Source: Clavelina lepadiformis
Taxonomy: Eukaryota; Chordata; Ascidiacea; Aplousobranchia; Clavelinidae
Assembly (NCBI RefSeq): GCF_947623445.1
Contig: NC_135243.1
Coordinates: forward strand, 4,094,501 to 4,158,500
DNA: 64,000 bases
Direction: 5' to 3'
The first letter of the stretch is position 1. Every line of letters starts with the position of its first letter. The translations under genes and the position numbers were made by a program. The notes beneath the pieces were generated by a model. It did no database searches. It was not told where the DNA came from and saw only the letters and a list, made by a program, of their open reading frames with translations. Of this stretch, positions 39,728 through 54,576 are shown piece after piece.

Positions 39728-42700
39728 TTAAGTATTGAAACCTGGTTCAAGAATACCTTCCCACGTAGGTTCAGCAAGGTCCCATTGGGGATCAAGCATG
39801 CAGCTATTGGTACTTGGTGGGTAATTTAAAGCCCCGTTGGAACCCCCAAAATAAACGTTAAGGTCACCATCGTGGGACCCGTGGTAAGTGTTTTGGTGTC
39901 TTGAGTCGCGATGGTGTTCTCCGAGGGTCATTGTGTCGAACGGTCCCCCGGGAGAAGGGGGTCCACCCACCGCCGACCCCAAAGTCAAGTCCAACCAACC
40001 CAATTCGTTATTCTTCGAAATGTTAGCTCCAGGGCCGCAGTCGTTATTCGATAAGAGTTCTTGTGACGACGACTTCACCAGGTTGTGAGTCAGTGGCCTG
40101 GGCGACACCTGGGTTCTATATGTTAGGTTCATGGTGTGATGTTGTTTCATCCTTGGCGGTGTAGCCGGGGATAAACTGACCGCGTTTAGCGTCGGCTCAC
40201 CACTGTCCAGCGATGAAGTAGACAGCCGCAAATCATTCATTAAGTCTCTGTTCATGGAGTCCACGTTGGTGTCCATCGGAGAGTAATGTGGAGTCGAATA
40301 TAGTATCCCAGAATCCACACTGTTTCTAGCGCTCGGTCTTGAATACTCCGCCGAGTGCATTTCCATATTGGGGTTACTCTGCGCCGAGTACTGATTAATA
40401 ACGGGGGGGAAGTTAGAAGTGTCCATAAGCGCATCACCGGCGCTTTCAACTAACATCTTTGTTAAGTCCTGGGATCCAGTCTGTTGAGGGTAATCGTGAC
40501 CACCATTGCCGATATAATCCTGTGACATACCCTTCATCTGGTTCAAGCGGGCGTCCCGTTGCAGTTGCACTTGTTCCTGGGTTATTATGTAATCATTCAC
40601 CCCTGATTGTGGGTATGAGTTCTGTACAGGGTTCGACCTTCTGTTATTTAACCCGTGGTATGAATGGTGATCGTTTAACAGCTGACGAGTGACCACTGGC
40701 GTTACAGGAAGTTCTATTAAAATAATTAACTATTATTATTGAAATTTTAATTAAGTTATCTAACCATTTATAAGGTTTGTGAGAATGAATATGCTGATAT
40801 CACTATTGCTTAGTTATAACCAATCATTACAAAGCACAACAAAGTAAAATTAATCGATTAATTGATAGACAATACTAGCTTTAGACATACCACACTTATT
40901 ATTATTTATAAATGCATTATCATACAGTGCAAATTATGCATAGAATTTAAAAATCATTCACAACATAACCGATACACACCATGGTAGTTTATATACAGCA
41001 TAAAAAAGTCTAGGTGACATAGGCTATATGAAGAAATTTTAAATCGATTTACTGCATAATGCGGAGCATGATAAGTGGATTTATGTATCAAAGTTATCAC
41101 CAATACCTCCGCTGTCTGTTAATAACTCAAGAAGGTCGTCCATGTCTTTGTTGTTGTGGCCCTGCTCCCGGGATTCTCCTTCCTGCATCATCTGAAATGA
41201 AATTAAATCGTTCATGGAACATCAACATTTTCATGTGTACAACATTGTCAGTAAATATTACATACTGGCACTTACACTGTAGTGAAAACTTCAGTGATTT
41301 TATGTATACGCTTTTAATACCTTTTGATATTTGCAGTTTAAAACTTAAAACGAAATAACTGAAATACAGTAATGTTGCATGGGTGATACTGATACAAAGA
41401 GTTTCATTTCATAAAAATTGTAAATACTCGACGCTATGCTATGGCAGTGCAGCACTTCACTGCGTAAATCACAGATCTGAGTCCAAGGAAAGTCAGTTTC
41501 ATAAAGCAAAAGTAACTAAGCTCTACGTGCTGCATGTTTTTAGTACCAAGTTTAGTCTAAGTAGAGTGGAAGTCGGTGTAGAGTACTAAGCAGTTTCTAA
41601 TATGAAAGCTGTCATACTTGGTAATAGTACTTGGTAATGTAGTTGAACATAAACATCAAACCTACCTCAAAGGCCTGCTCGTAATTTGGAGGATTATTCT
41701 CTTGGTGGCGCTGTTGTTGCTGTGGTGGTGGTTGCGTGTTGGAGTTTCTGTGAAAACAATAAACAAAGATTTTAAAAATTTGACTTGTCTATGGTTTTCT
41801 CTGACATTTTGTACTTGGTGGCTTTCATTCGCACACAAGTAAATTTGCCCAATTCGTATCGTAAAGTGTCACGGACAAAATAAATTATTTTGGCAAGCTA
41901 AAGCACAACTTAATTCCGTGTTTAAGTTCAAAAATTCAAATAATCGAAATTTTAGGACAATTAAATCCGGCTGATACTGATGTTAAGACATGTAAGTGTG
42001 TAGTTTTAACTCAGAAAACTTTCAAAACACAAAATAAATAGTTTTATGAAAAACGATTTCGCTTAAGACAGTTTACAGATTAAATCTGGTAAATCAACCG
42101 GTCCCAGTTAGCCATATAGCATTCATAATAAAAAATTGCGATAACGTCCAACCGGTGTTAAACCCCATTTTGTAGCCCTTTGGCCATGCAGCTACATGCA
42201 ATGGTGAATAGTGGTACTGCGTGTTAACTCAAATAACTAAAATAATATAATGGGTCACCTTAGCTTTCAAATAACAAGTTGACATTACAAAAGAAGAATT
42301 TAGACAATTCCCACCTACCCTGGCATAAACTCAGCTTGCCTGTGATCCGTATGTGACATGACAGGAAACTGGAATTGAGTTGTCGAAAGTCGGGCTGTCT
42401 CTGCCCGTTTCTTAACCATCTGAGAAACATAAAAGAAACATAGCGAGTGTGTTGTTATTTATACATAATTAATAATTACATTGCAGGTTTTTCATTGTTT
42501 TTCAGGGTATTTTCAATGTGTTATGAAACAATACAACAACATGAAAATGATAATCATGTAACACTAAACTGGCTATCCATACTGCTGAAACAAATTTTTT
42601 CTAGACAAGTACAATATGTCAAGCACGTACCTGCTCTTTGGCAGTTGGCGGCTGTTTTTGACAATGGAGTTGTTGCAACTGAGAACGATGCAACTCAACC

Positions 42701-45700
42701 ATCCGCTTCAAGTCGTTTATCTCCTTCTGTTGCTTTTCGAGCATCTTGTCTTTGGAGATGTTCCCAGATGTTCCGAAGTTAAAATTGACCGCTGCTTGAG
42801 CTCCAGGCGGAGGCCCTTGGCTAGAATGCGGCTCCGTTGAGTGCCACGTTGGCATTGTAAACTTTTCCTGCTTTAGAACGATTCTGTGCCGCTCTGGCAT
42901 CGGCATACGTGCCAACTTCTGGCTGAACACAATGTTTGGGTCGATTGCAAAAGCAGTCTGCGCATTGCTGGTGATTGGGTTTTGTTGTGAATTGGCAATG
43001 GATATATTGATGACGGAAGTCACTGGTGCTACATTACTGTGACCATCTGAGACCATGGAGATGGAATTCACCTGGCGTGGAAATAAACACGACATTGATG
43101 CTAGTTTATTATTAAGAGTGTTTCTGCTGCAAATACATATCACTGTATAGTAGCAATTCTAGGGATCATTCCAATATTGTTGATTGGGCAGTGAATAATG
43201 GATGACCTTTCATACAGCTTTTTATCAAAATCAGTTAGATAGTCTTACCTCTGATTTTATTGATGAGTTTCCCGATTGTGGAAACTTGTTTTCTTCGCAA
43301 CTGTTGGAAAGATTTGATAAATTGCTGGAAGCAAAAATGAGGAAAAATTGGCTACATCAGCATTAACTAATTATGATTAGCAGTTGCAACAACACGATAA
43401 TTAATCAAACAATTACTGTTTTCTTACAATATACAATTTTATCAGTCACCCGCCATAGCTTTTTACAACAAGACTAAACAAAGTATGAAGCAACACTTAC
43501 AAAAGGTTGTCAGACCGCACACAGAACGGCTTGAGTCTTTCAACCAGTACTTCTTTGGTACCAGTTACCTGCAGCAAAGTAAGAAATTATGAACTATTTC
43601 TAAAATCCTGTCGTTACCTTACAAGGAACTGCACAGAACAAAGCAAATAATCATTCGTGCACTACAACACTCATACAAACGGCTTTACCTTCAACTGACG
43701 TAGCTTCAGTTCTTCCTTTAGCTCAGCAACCTTCATCTCGTCAAGCTTGCTTTCAGTGAGCGGGGAGTTATTTCGGGGCTTCTCAAGCTTCATACTCTGA
43801 TTTAAAGGGGGTGGGGGAGGGGTATTTCCCGACAGGGTCTTGATAAGTGAAGTGACATTAATTGTGATAAATGTTTGTAAATAGTGAGGAAGTGCTTGAT
43901 AAAATTCATATTTTTCATCAAAATATCTATCTTAAATTGTGAGTGATTTATTTTGCTAACTGTTCAAAGTTTACAATTTTGAAGATTTGTGCTATGCGCC
44001 AATGAATGTATTATCATGTACATGTTACTTGTATAACCTATTACATGTCTACAGACAGTAAATCAAAAGCAAATAAAATTTACCTGCTGGTTGAAGGTGC
44101 CGGTTTGTGAAGATTCTCCGTTTCTGTCAATAAATCAATCAAATTTAAACAATTAATCGTTTGCAAATATTTTGTTTACTTTACAAACAGAAATGTCTTT
44201 GCTTCAAACGGGCAGAGGATCAGAAATTTTTTTGCATAATAGCACCTTTCGTTTCTAGTACACACTTTGCAATATCTATAAGATGAAGTTCTCAAGCACT
44301 AGAAACAAGGGCCAAGTGACACAGGAAGTGAATTCACATTATAGCTGTCTTTAAATACACCGAATAGTAACAATGCATCTCAAGGCTTGGCAACTTCCAA
44401 GCTATTCACATACATCTCACTGTAACTGCATAAGGCAGTCACATATGAAGCCAGTTGTTCACAATACCAAACCATCCCAAAACACAAAGTTTCTAAATGG
44501 AATACAACAAAGTGTGACTATATATACACACTGACATTGATAATAATTCTGGGATTTTGTCATCAACGAACAATTTAATTGCCGTAAATTAAAAGGTCAA
44601 AAGAAAACAATTAAGCTTAAATTAGACCGAAAATGAATGACAAATAAATCATGAGCTTGAACTTACAAAAAATCGTGTTACTGAACTCTGAACAACAACA
44701 GAGCGCCAATACACAGGCAAGCAATAATAGAACCAATTTCTAGACAGTTATATATATGTCTAAAAAACCAGCGACTTTGAAAAGAACTTTATGAGTCATT
44801 CTGTTTTTTCAGACGAAGCCAACGCATTACACGCCCACCATTGACCACAAAACACGAGCCTTCATGACACGCCGCTCTTAATTTTTGACAAGTACATACA
44901 ATCAACACCACAATAGACACTAATTATGGTTTATGTTGTGCAGTCATTAATAAAAGCAAGCCAAGCTGTGGTTTATAAACTTACCGCTGGCTGCTCATTT
45001 GATTGGAGTACTGTTTGTGCATGATCTGCAGCTGAAGGTACATTTGCTGTTGCTGCAACAATCGTGAGTACGGGGTGTCTTCGTCCAATGGCGGCATGCT
45101 GTTTTCATTCGATTTTCCATGCTAGGATCACAAATAAAATTTCAAGTTAGGCCACTAGGGTTTTTATGGATGAGGTGCGAAAACCAGCAGAGAAACTACG
45201 TGGAGAGGAAACGGTGAAACCTCGGAAACCTCGAAGTAAATACATCATATACTGTTTGTTGGAGTAATTATGTCATTGGGGTGAACATGCTGTGCTTGGA
45301 GAAAATTAGATAATGATTTTGCAAACAGCACGTATTGCTGCATGAAAGGCAAAGAGTTCAACCTTGTGTGAGTTCAACTAATTAACCACATCTGATAACT
45401 TTAAAACCAACCAACTGCCAGGCAAGAAAAACTGTGAACTAAATACTTCAACATTTGACGTAATTGTGTGCGACACCATTGATAGCTTACTTTAAAACAT
45501 TAACAGGAAAAATAGTAATATTTCAAGGACAAGTCAAAGCTATATAAATGTAAAACAAGACACAATGATACATGTGGCATATATATATTTAAGCTATAAC
45601 TAAGTATTATTACAACTATTTTAATGGACATATAAATCTAAATAGGCCTATAAAAAGCCACAGGATTACTTGGATGATTAAAACGCTTAAAGAATTTGCG

Positions 45701-48700
45701 CGACATACATTTCTTGCGCATTGAACCACACCCACTAATGTGTACAGAGTAAGCCCATAACACAGCTAATGTAAACAATTACACCAAACAGCATGGCCAC
45801 TTGTTATTTGCCTGCACACACTGCCCAATGTGGTACATCCAGAAAACATTTTCAAATGAAGTAAAGCTGAATAGAACAAGTGAAATATATGACTTAAATT
45901 GTCTGCAGAAACAGCATGCACGCAATAGTCTTGCATACTTGTAAGCATCAGCTTGGCAGTTTGACATTTTGGTGATTAGCAGAAATGCAACTATGGAATA
46001 TTGATTATGAATGCCGAAATTATGCCGAAATGTTTAAAAAATCAACTTAAACTATCAAATTTTCTACCAACTTATTGAAAATATAGTTATTTCTGAATTC
46101 TGGTTAAACAAAAGGCAAAGAGGATGTAAAATGACGTAACTATCTCATTATTATTCACTGAAGTGTGACATCATCAATGCACAAATAAATTGACAATATA
46201 TTTGTCATATCCTCCACTGTATATCAGTATACAGAGCAACAACTTGCATTTTAAGGAGATCTGTCAACATTAAAGAATCCGTGTTTGTATAACAGGCAAA
46301 TGAATCACTAACTTTAGAAAAGTGGTGGCCATCCATATAGTAAAAGTAACGACTGCCCATTTTTAAAGTGTCTGGAAGTAAAAACTTAAGGAAATATGTA
46401 TAAATAAATCTGTGTCAGGTCACTATGCGAAGCAAATCACGTTGCCACAGTATACACACATGATAACATGAAAATAAAACCAGTAAGAAGAAACAAGCAA
46501 TTAATTGTCCTATGCGATTATGACATCATAAGTGTACATGACGTTGTATATAATTATCATGACCTCTATGTTTTTTTACTGTCAATAAATCTGTAAAATT
46601 ACAGGTTTTAGACGAACTTAGGTGCCATAGCTTTAAAAGCAGAAAATGTCGGATTATTAAACTAGACATAAACAAACACTGGCTATAAAACAATAAACTC
46701 AAAAAATAATATAATTCTAAATTCTGACAGATTTAGAAGCATTGTGCATATTTATTACACTAATTCAGTTAGCTTATGACACTCATTTAAGTACAGGCAA
46801 CTTTCGGATTTTAGGTAATTTAGACTGTAAAAAATTGCACATACCTGATCAGGGGGTACGTATTGGTGATACTTGAACTTTTTAAATTTAGGCTTATCCT
46901 TCTTCTTTCTTGCATTGGACATTCGAATGTTGGAACCCTGTAGTAAATAAACAACACATTAAATATCTTAAACTAGAATTTATCAAAAAAAACAATAAAA
47001 AAGTTCTTGATAACAATTTCAATTTACTAAAATAAAGGATTGCTCTTGTGAGTGGTGGAATAAACAACACAAGTAGGTTTAAGGTAAATAAGTTAAAAAC
47101 CATTGACATATTAAACACTCCCAGGAGGATTGTACCGACCACATGTGTAATGTCTACAACAAGGCAGGCTATGATTTTCTACCAACTGATTACTCTTGCC
47201 AACTGGTACAACCACTTGTTAAAAGGTGACCCGACCAATTTATCTTTAAAAAGTAATGGTGTGGCAATCAATAACAATATTTTTATGCAGCGGTGGTACA
47301 AAAGTAATGTTAAGTTGAGTGCATGCATAAATTTCTGGGATTTCACAAACTATTTCAAATTATTGTAAGGCAAGTTAATAAAGATGAACACAAAGGTCTC
47401 ATTATTCCTTAACTATAGGCCAGTGAGGGCTTCAGTCATAGATGAACTGCAGTGAAACGTGTAATTTTCAAAACCAAAGATAACAGTATGTTTGGACCAT
47501 TTCCATCAACGGTGTGGCAAAAATGTTTCTACTGCGCTGAAATAAACCTCATCTTTAAAAACAATCAAATGGTGCAGACAATGACCTGATAACATTTTTA
47601 ACAACACCATAGTGAACAATACGCCAAATGTCAATCAAAAACCACAACAACAAGTGCGAGACAACCTAAATGTCATCCTGACAAGCACAACAGATTAAGG
47701 CGTCTTGACAGGACTTAACTTTTAAATTGGGTTGCAAAATTGGGGAAAATCAAAGCTTTTTGTACGAAAGAAAAATAAATACATGTCACTCCATTTTGAT
47801 AGCATGTTATCCCGAAACAACTGAACAATGTTGCGATTGAAAAATTATTACAGAATCATAGAAACATAATCATTGTTAAAATATACCGGTAACTTCAATT
47901 TGGTCAACTTCAGTTCGAGACAACCTATGCTTATAGCCAAGCAAACTAATAGAAAAGAGCAGGGTACATGATTGAAATTTCACACAACTGTCAACATAAA
48001 GCAGGTGAGTTTCAACCAATGAGCTAATTAAAACTTTCTCAATACCGACATTACCTAGGCTGATATGATTACATCATCACTTTCTTAAAAATAAACACAC
48101 CCATCTAAATTGTGTGGTCATGTGAATTGAGAATGACATCATTTTTAATCCACAGAAGACAATGAAAGCGAGACCAAAATACCTTAGATGTTTGGCGAAA
48201 TAAGTAAGGGTGACTGCTGTTGCTCTGCTGAAGAATGGATGAACCGCTTGATGACCTGATTAAGTCATTCTTCGTCTGTGGAAGAAATGGTTTGTTGCAA
48301 TTAATCTTTCTTCTACGTTATTGTGCGATATGTAGTACTGCTGTTTACACTTGGGCATGGCTTACTAGAAACATTGGTTACATTTCTCATAACAAAAAAA
48401 AACTACAAAAAGCATTCATTTTCTTGTTACCGTTAGAATGGCAGTTTTGTCTGCGTTGGAATTTGATAACGTGGTGGAAAGCTGGAAAGGGATAGGACTT
48501 GACGTGAGAGGAAATTGCTCTGGGGACAATGCATCACCGCTGTCCTCTTCTATGAAATCTGCTATCTTCTTATATTGCAGTTGCCCACCTGGTGTGAAAA
48601 TAGAGTACCAGTCTTAAGCAATCAATGATTCAATGAAAAATAATTAATACTAGACTAGCAGGACTTCATTTGAGCAAAAAATATAGGCTAATGTATATGT

Positions 48701-51700
48701 ATACAAACCAAAAACTATCCATATTACCATTAAATTACCATTAGATACCTAACTTCCATTAGACCATTAAATAATTACTTACGAAAATTCACTTAAGGAC
48801 ATTTATCTTGTGTATGTAGATAACTTTCAATCAGTACTTGTATACTACTGAAACATGCTTTATACAGGCTAAAACCAAACATTTCACATTGTTCAGGTAT
48901 CGTATACGTGTAAATTTTTATGGATATTATATATGTATTTGATGCATACATACCCTTTATAGCTTCTTGTAGATCTTCGGTTGCTGGAAAGATGTTCCTT
49001 TCCACAAGTTCAATTACTCCAGGTCGTAATGCTATTTTATCATTTAAATCATCAACCAGTTTTGCTTTCTTTAGGTCTTTTTGATTTGCAACAATAGACC
49101 CTGAAGCACTTGTGTCTATATTCAAACCAAAAAAGAATTAAACATTAACATACACATGATCTACGACGTAGTTTAGCCACAAATGTTCATCACAACAATG
49201 CACAAACACAGTAAGTTACATTACAAGCAAGACACGTTTCGCATGTACAAAGTAGTCAGTGGCTTAGAAGAACAAACACCACCTAACAATCTACATATAT
49301 ATATTTATATAAACTGACAATATACAAAAGCACTATGACCACAAGTTGTCATGTTTTACCTTCAAGGATATGTTTCTGTACAAGCTGTTCCCGATCTGGA
49401 CGAATTTGTATGGCATGGTTAAGATAATCCTCTTTCCTTGCTCTCTCTAACCTTTGCACTTGAGGAAAATATGTCCCTGGGCTCTTTAAAGCTGTCAATA
49501 AACATGCTTGACATAAACATTAAATGACACAAGTTACGCTTTGATGGTCTAACTACATCCAAAACAATCCATCACGGCATTATGTAACAAATATATAATA
49601 ATGATGCAAAACATAGTGTTTTACAACAGTCCAGCATTATATAATTTGTGTCTTTACAATAGCAAAATTACCACTTAGTCAAACTGCCTTATGAGTTTAA
49701 AAAAATAAATCTTTGAATTAATCACATCCAGCCAACTCTATAATGAATCTCGTGCAATAGAACTGAACGTAAAGCTAAAGAAAACTTAACTTAGAAAGCA
49801 TATAAAAGCACATAACATAAAATAAGAAAAATCATAAACTTGATTAAAAGAGATATTTGAGCAAACTGAATTTTCGATGGTAAGAAGATATTTGCTGACA
49901 AGATAATGGCTTTATAGTACAACTTAGTATTTCAACTCCAACAGTTTCAACAACTTTCTTGCAAGACTTTAAAGTAGTCTGCTATACAGGGTAGATCACT
50001 TTTGGTTTGCTATTAAGGTGAAACAATTGCGAAAGTAAACTCGAGGCAAAAGTAGGACTTCAATTATATAGCAAATATAAAAAAAAATATTATGGTAAGC
50101 ATGTTAAAGAAGGTTAGCAGGTAAAAAGTAAGCAGAAAAGTTAGAAACCACTCACGAGGCATAATTCCTTGTTCAGCAAGAACCTGTCTCGATCGTCTCT
50201 GTTGCAGCCGCATAGCGAGTGCTGCAAAATCAAAAAACAGAAATTCATGCGTTTCAAGCAAATCATCTTTGTTACAAAGTGGGGGATCATTAATCAAATA
50301 TTTTTGAAAAGATACTGGCAACACCGAATCAATGTGCATCGTGCATTACTAATAATGTAAATTAAGATTATGCAATAACTTTGCTTTGCATAGATATATA
50401 TGTATCATTATCAGTATGAATGCTGAGCTTATAAGTAGATACATTGCAACATCGCATATTGGATAAATAAAGGCAAAATTAAAATATGCAGCAGCACAAA
50501 GAATGTTAATAGAAAAGCGGCTAGTTGGTTTATAATATCAACATTATTGGAAACAATTTTTCAAAATGAACTGAAAACAACATTTTTATATTTCAAATGA
50601 ACTCCTGTCTATATGCATCAAAGTCGAAAATCAAAGATTTTATATTAATCAAATCATATCCATAAAATTAGATTATTTCAGGAAAACGAAAACAATTTAG
50701 CAACATAATAAACATCGTGATGAAAGCTGAGTAATAATTGAAATTTCACATCAAGTCTACTACGTAAACATATAACACAGTCCTAACTTTTTTAATTTGT
50801 GGGCAGCAGCTTTTGAGAATTTGGGGATTCTTGTAATTTGATAAAAAAATGTGTTATAATTCATTACTCGCACTGAGAATAACGCTATGGGAATCAACTT
50901 CTTTTTGTATAGTATATAAACTATATATATTCAGTATACCGAATACTGAAAGTCGTGCTTACACAAACATATACAGGTTTAAGAACAAATTTAACTTACG
51001 AACAAAATACTACAAGTTGCATGTAATGCACTGGACAAAACCCAAAATCATATATAGGGTTGTGCAGTATATTGGATTCAATTTCCATGAAAACCATCAT
51101 TTGAAATTCCTCGCAAACTGTCTGTACGCTAAGTAAGATTGCCACATGTCAAAACAATCGGAAACTATTTTATCCAACTGAAGTATGTATAAATATATTA
51201 TATCATACATACTATGATTTTTTTCACTTCATTGCATGCGATTCAATGCAGTTTGTGACCGGTTATGCACCTGGTACACACTTACATAATGTCATTGGAC
51301 ATTTTACCGTAGTAGCTCTGACAACAATAAAAAACTGATATAAGATACTGAATGAACCCAGCACTATCCTAAATAGATGAACAGCAAGGATTCACAGTTA
51401 GCTTGTATGATGAGGTAAAAAGTGCACTGGCCTAGGGCTATGGTGTTAACTAGCTGGAAGACTTAAAACGTTGCTAACTTTTAGACTTAAAGTCTACAGG
51501 ATAAGGTAGGCCGAACTTTTTTACTGCACTACCACTTTTCTGGCCTTTCTGCCAAAAGCACATTCAGTTTTAGGCCTCATCAACATTATTTCTAGATCTG
51601 ACATATAATACCTTCACATGAACGGCTTCATCATTATAGGCTTATTGTCATACACAGCTAGATAAAATGCATTGTAACATTTTAACGAAACTGCTAGGCA

Positions 51701-51985
51701 AGATATATACACATGTAGTCTTAGAAATACAAAGATAATGATGAAACTTAAGATGTGAATAATAATACCCATTTGACACAGGAGCCCATGCATAAGCAGG
51801 TATGGAGAGTAGACTTTAGTATACAATTGGTTTACGTTGAATAACAAAACCAAAGACTTGACAAAATAGAATAATACAACATATATCATAAATATGCAAC
51901 AAATGATAAACTACATAATTATAGTGATTAAATTAAACCTACCATTCTTTTTGTACAAGAAGTCTTCCTCATGGCCCTCATCCAT
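39728..51985 (-). CDS. MRTF: myocardin-related transcription factor (MRTF/MKL), 17 coding exons
   Basis: Exons: 51943-51985, 50156-50221, 49360-49491, 48954-49115, 48431-48588, 48183-48275, 46845-46937, 44985-45121, 44084-44123, 43689-43796, 43501-43568, 43249-43324, 42631-43071, 42319-42419, 41666-41747, 41107-41191 and 39728-40713; 956 aa with every phase consistent. MRTFs bind G-actin through RPEL motifs and, when released, co-activate SRF in the nucleus. Visible domains: RPEL-type repeats at about 15-40 (LQQRRSRQVLAEQGIMP), 55-80 (RPDREQLVQKHIL) and 100-125 (RPGVIELVERNIFP); a DSGDALSPEQ segment; a Lys-rich basic region ending HQYVPPDQ (about 219-249); a Gln-rich stretch; a SAP domain (about 326-360, VAELKEELKLRQLKVTG); a coiled coil (about 500-535); PPNYEQAFE; then an MDDLLELLTDSG segment and a long C-terminal region ending in acidic/aromatic residues, probably the activation domain. 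The first RPEL repeat lacks RP..EL. The start follows a canonical short first exon. Confidence 0.95.
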
Positions 51986-54576
51986 GGTGAACAAATCTTG
52001 AAAAACTACGTGAAGTGAAGGTTTTTAATCCAGTATGTAAGGTCCATTTACTGTGATGCCAAGAAAGCTGTAGTCTGTACGTCTATATCAGTACCTTTTA
52101 CCTACAACCTTACTGTTGCTTAATAATTAAACTGCGATAAAATTTAAACTTTAGTTAATAGGTAACATTTACAACAACAGATTTCAGATTTACATAAAAA
52201 ATATATGTCTATTAATACGTTTTTGTGAAAGCGAAAAACAAAAAGCTGAAGAAAATGTGACAGTGGATGTTGGTATGTTGAAACATGCTCTGACCTGATG
52301 AAGCCAACACTTCCACTATGAAAATTATTTTTAGTTCAAATAGGGGGCAAAACGACTCAATAGAAGGAGGAAAATGAACAGCCAGCAATTCACTTAAAAG
52401 TATGATGCCGAAGAAATACGTATGTAATTATAGTGGAATATATCAATAAGCCTACGATAAGCCGACCAAATTGCTTTTTAAAAATACTTTAACATATAGC
52501 TTATATTTATGTATACATAATTACACTGAAGCTTTTAAGGACTTGGTAAGGATAGCCCACTCATTATTTAGCTGAATGCATAGGTAAAGGTTTAGGCAAA
52601 TTTATTGTGAACATTTATTGTATATATACTATCTTTTCTGATCATAAAAACCTTCAAATTATTATAGCGCTAACTCTACCTTGAAATCAACAACATGTGG
52701 ATTGTGTTACAGATAACAAATGTAAACCTAAACAACACTTTTACCTTTAAATGCTATACCATATAAATCAACAGATGGAGTATATCACAATATATAATCA
52801 TCATATAGAAATTTTATAATTTAAGCAAAAGCAAACAACAGAAAATAAACATAGGAATATTTTTCAGTTGTAACACAAAATCCAGCAAAAAAGTCAACCT
52901 GTACAGTGCTTTGCATTAAAAACATTTTCCAATAAATATAAAAATGACACAATTAGAAGTGAAACACTGGGCAAACAACTCCTACAAACCAAAATTACTG
53001 TTGAAATGTTGTTTTTAACTAATAAACAGGCTATTAATTAAATAAATACTCTTCCGTTACAAACTGAAAGATATGTATGAAAGACAATTATTAACTTGGT
53101 TTCATGCCAATTAATGTTAAATGCATTTTTCTTTCCAAACTACTGCAATGAATTTTTCCATATAGCTGAATTCTTAAACACATCTCATAATAAATAATTA
53201 AAATAATTGCAGCAGGCCAAAGATCGACCCAAAAACAAACATCTCATAATAAATAAGCCATATAAGCAAGTGTAGGGTAAAAAGAGCAAAATGAACTACT
53301 TTTATTTTTACTTTGAATTGTAGCCTATGGCAAACCGGGCCTATTTTTCAGGCCATAATCTGAAATCTGTACAAATGTTTAAAATAACTTCGATTTAACC
53401 TATAATTCGAACCACATTTAAAATAACCCTTTCTAAAACATCTCCGATAGTTACTTTTACCGGGGTTGAAGTGACCTAGCCTATATTGGATTTCTTTATT
53501 TTAACTTTCACTATACAGCAACACTCACTTTGCCCTCAACACATAAACTATTGAGCTAGCTTACTCCTACTTCGTGTGTGCAGCACCAAAAAAATGTAAG
53601 AGGAGTTAAATTGGGCGTTTTGTCCGCTTTGTTAGTGATTGGCAACTTTTAATATCTTGTTAGAACTGTGAGTATAAGCACGGCCTTAGTTGAAAAGTTA
53701 TGTTGTCGTCAGATCGACCTAGGCCTATCTCGTCTGACCGTACCGGTATGGAAGTTATAAGACTGTATGCCAGAGCACGACACTAATTCTGATAAAACAG
53801 GCTATACCTCCCGGGGCACGCCAGCTAAACACATGCATTGGTTGAATTAGGCTGCAATTTGGCTGTAACCGAACATAAACAACATGTTGTTATTTCTTTT
53901 TAACCAAAAACTTCTTCAGCAAAAAAGAAAAACAATTTCCCATCTTCATGATCGACGTCAGTTTTTATTATGACATCACACTCCAGTTGTTTGTTAAGAA
54001 ATTAGGTCATAGAAATCTAAACAACAAAACTTCCTTCCCAAACAGCTAGTAATTTAGAGCGAAACTAAATTAAATCTTTAAAAGTTACACGCGTTTTTTT
54101 TTAATATGTGGTAGGTAATGTTTGGTTTTCAATTTACTATTCGCTAGTACAAGCAGAGTAGTATGGTATCAGATTATCAAACAAAAGAATGTTTTTATAC
54201 GACTTAAAATTGGTCATGATTCCTCAATTTTGTGCCCTGGTTACTGAGATCGTTTTTGTCAACTTTCGAAACACACTTATAATTGTTTTTTTATTGTATA
54301 TGGTACTGCCCGAATTTGAAACTATTTACCAGATCCACTGAACAGGAGCAAGTATCTTTAATGCCTTGTCCAGGGAGATTATAAAGCCAGCACCACTAGG
54401 TATGGCACATACCCATAAACTCTAAATTATGAAACAAACGCTCCGATCACAAGGCCACCGAAATGACAAAGATTAGTGCGGAAAGCAAGGCTTGACGGAT
54501 GTCAAAATATTTTTATGGAAATAACTTGCAGGAAGCCAAAATTTGAAGGTAACTTGTACCCTTCTTTGCTAATAAT

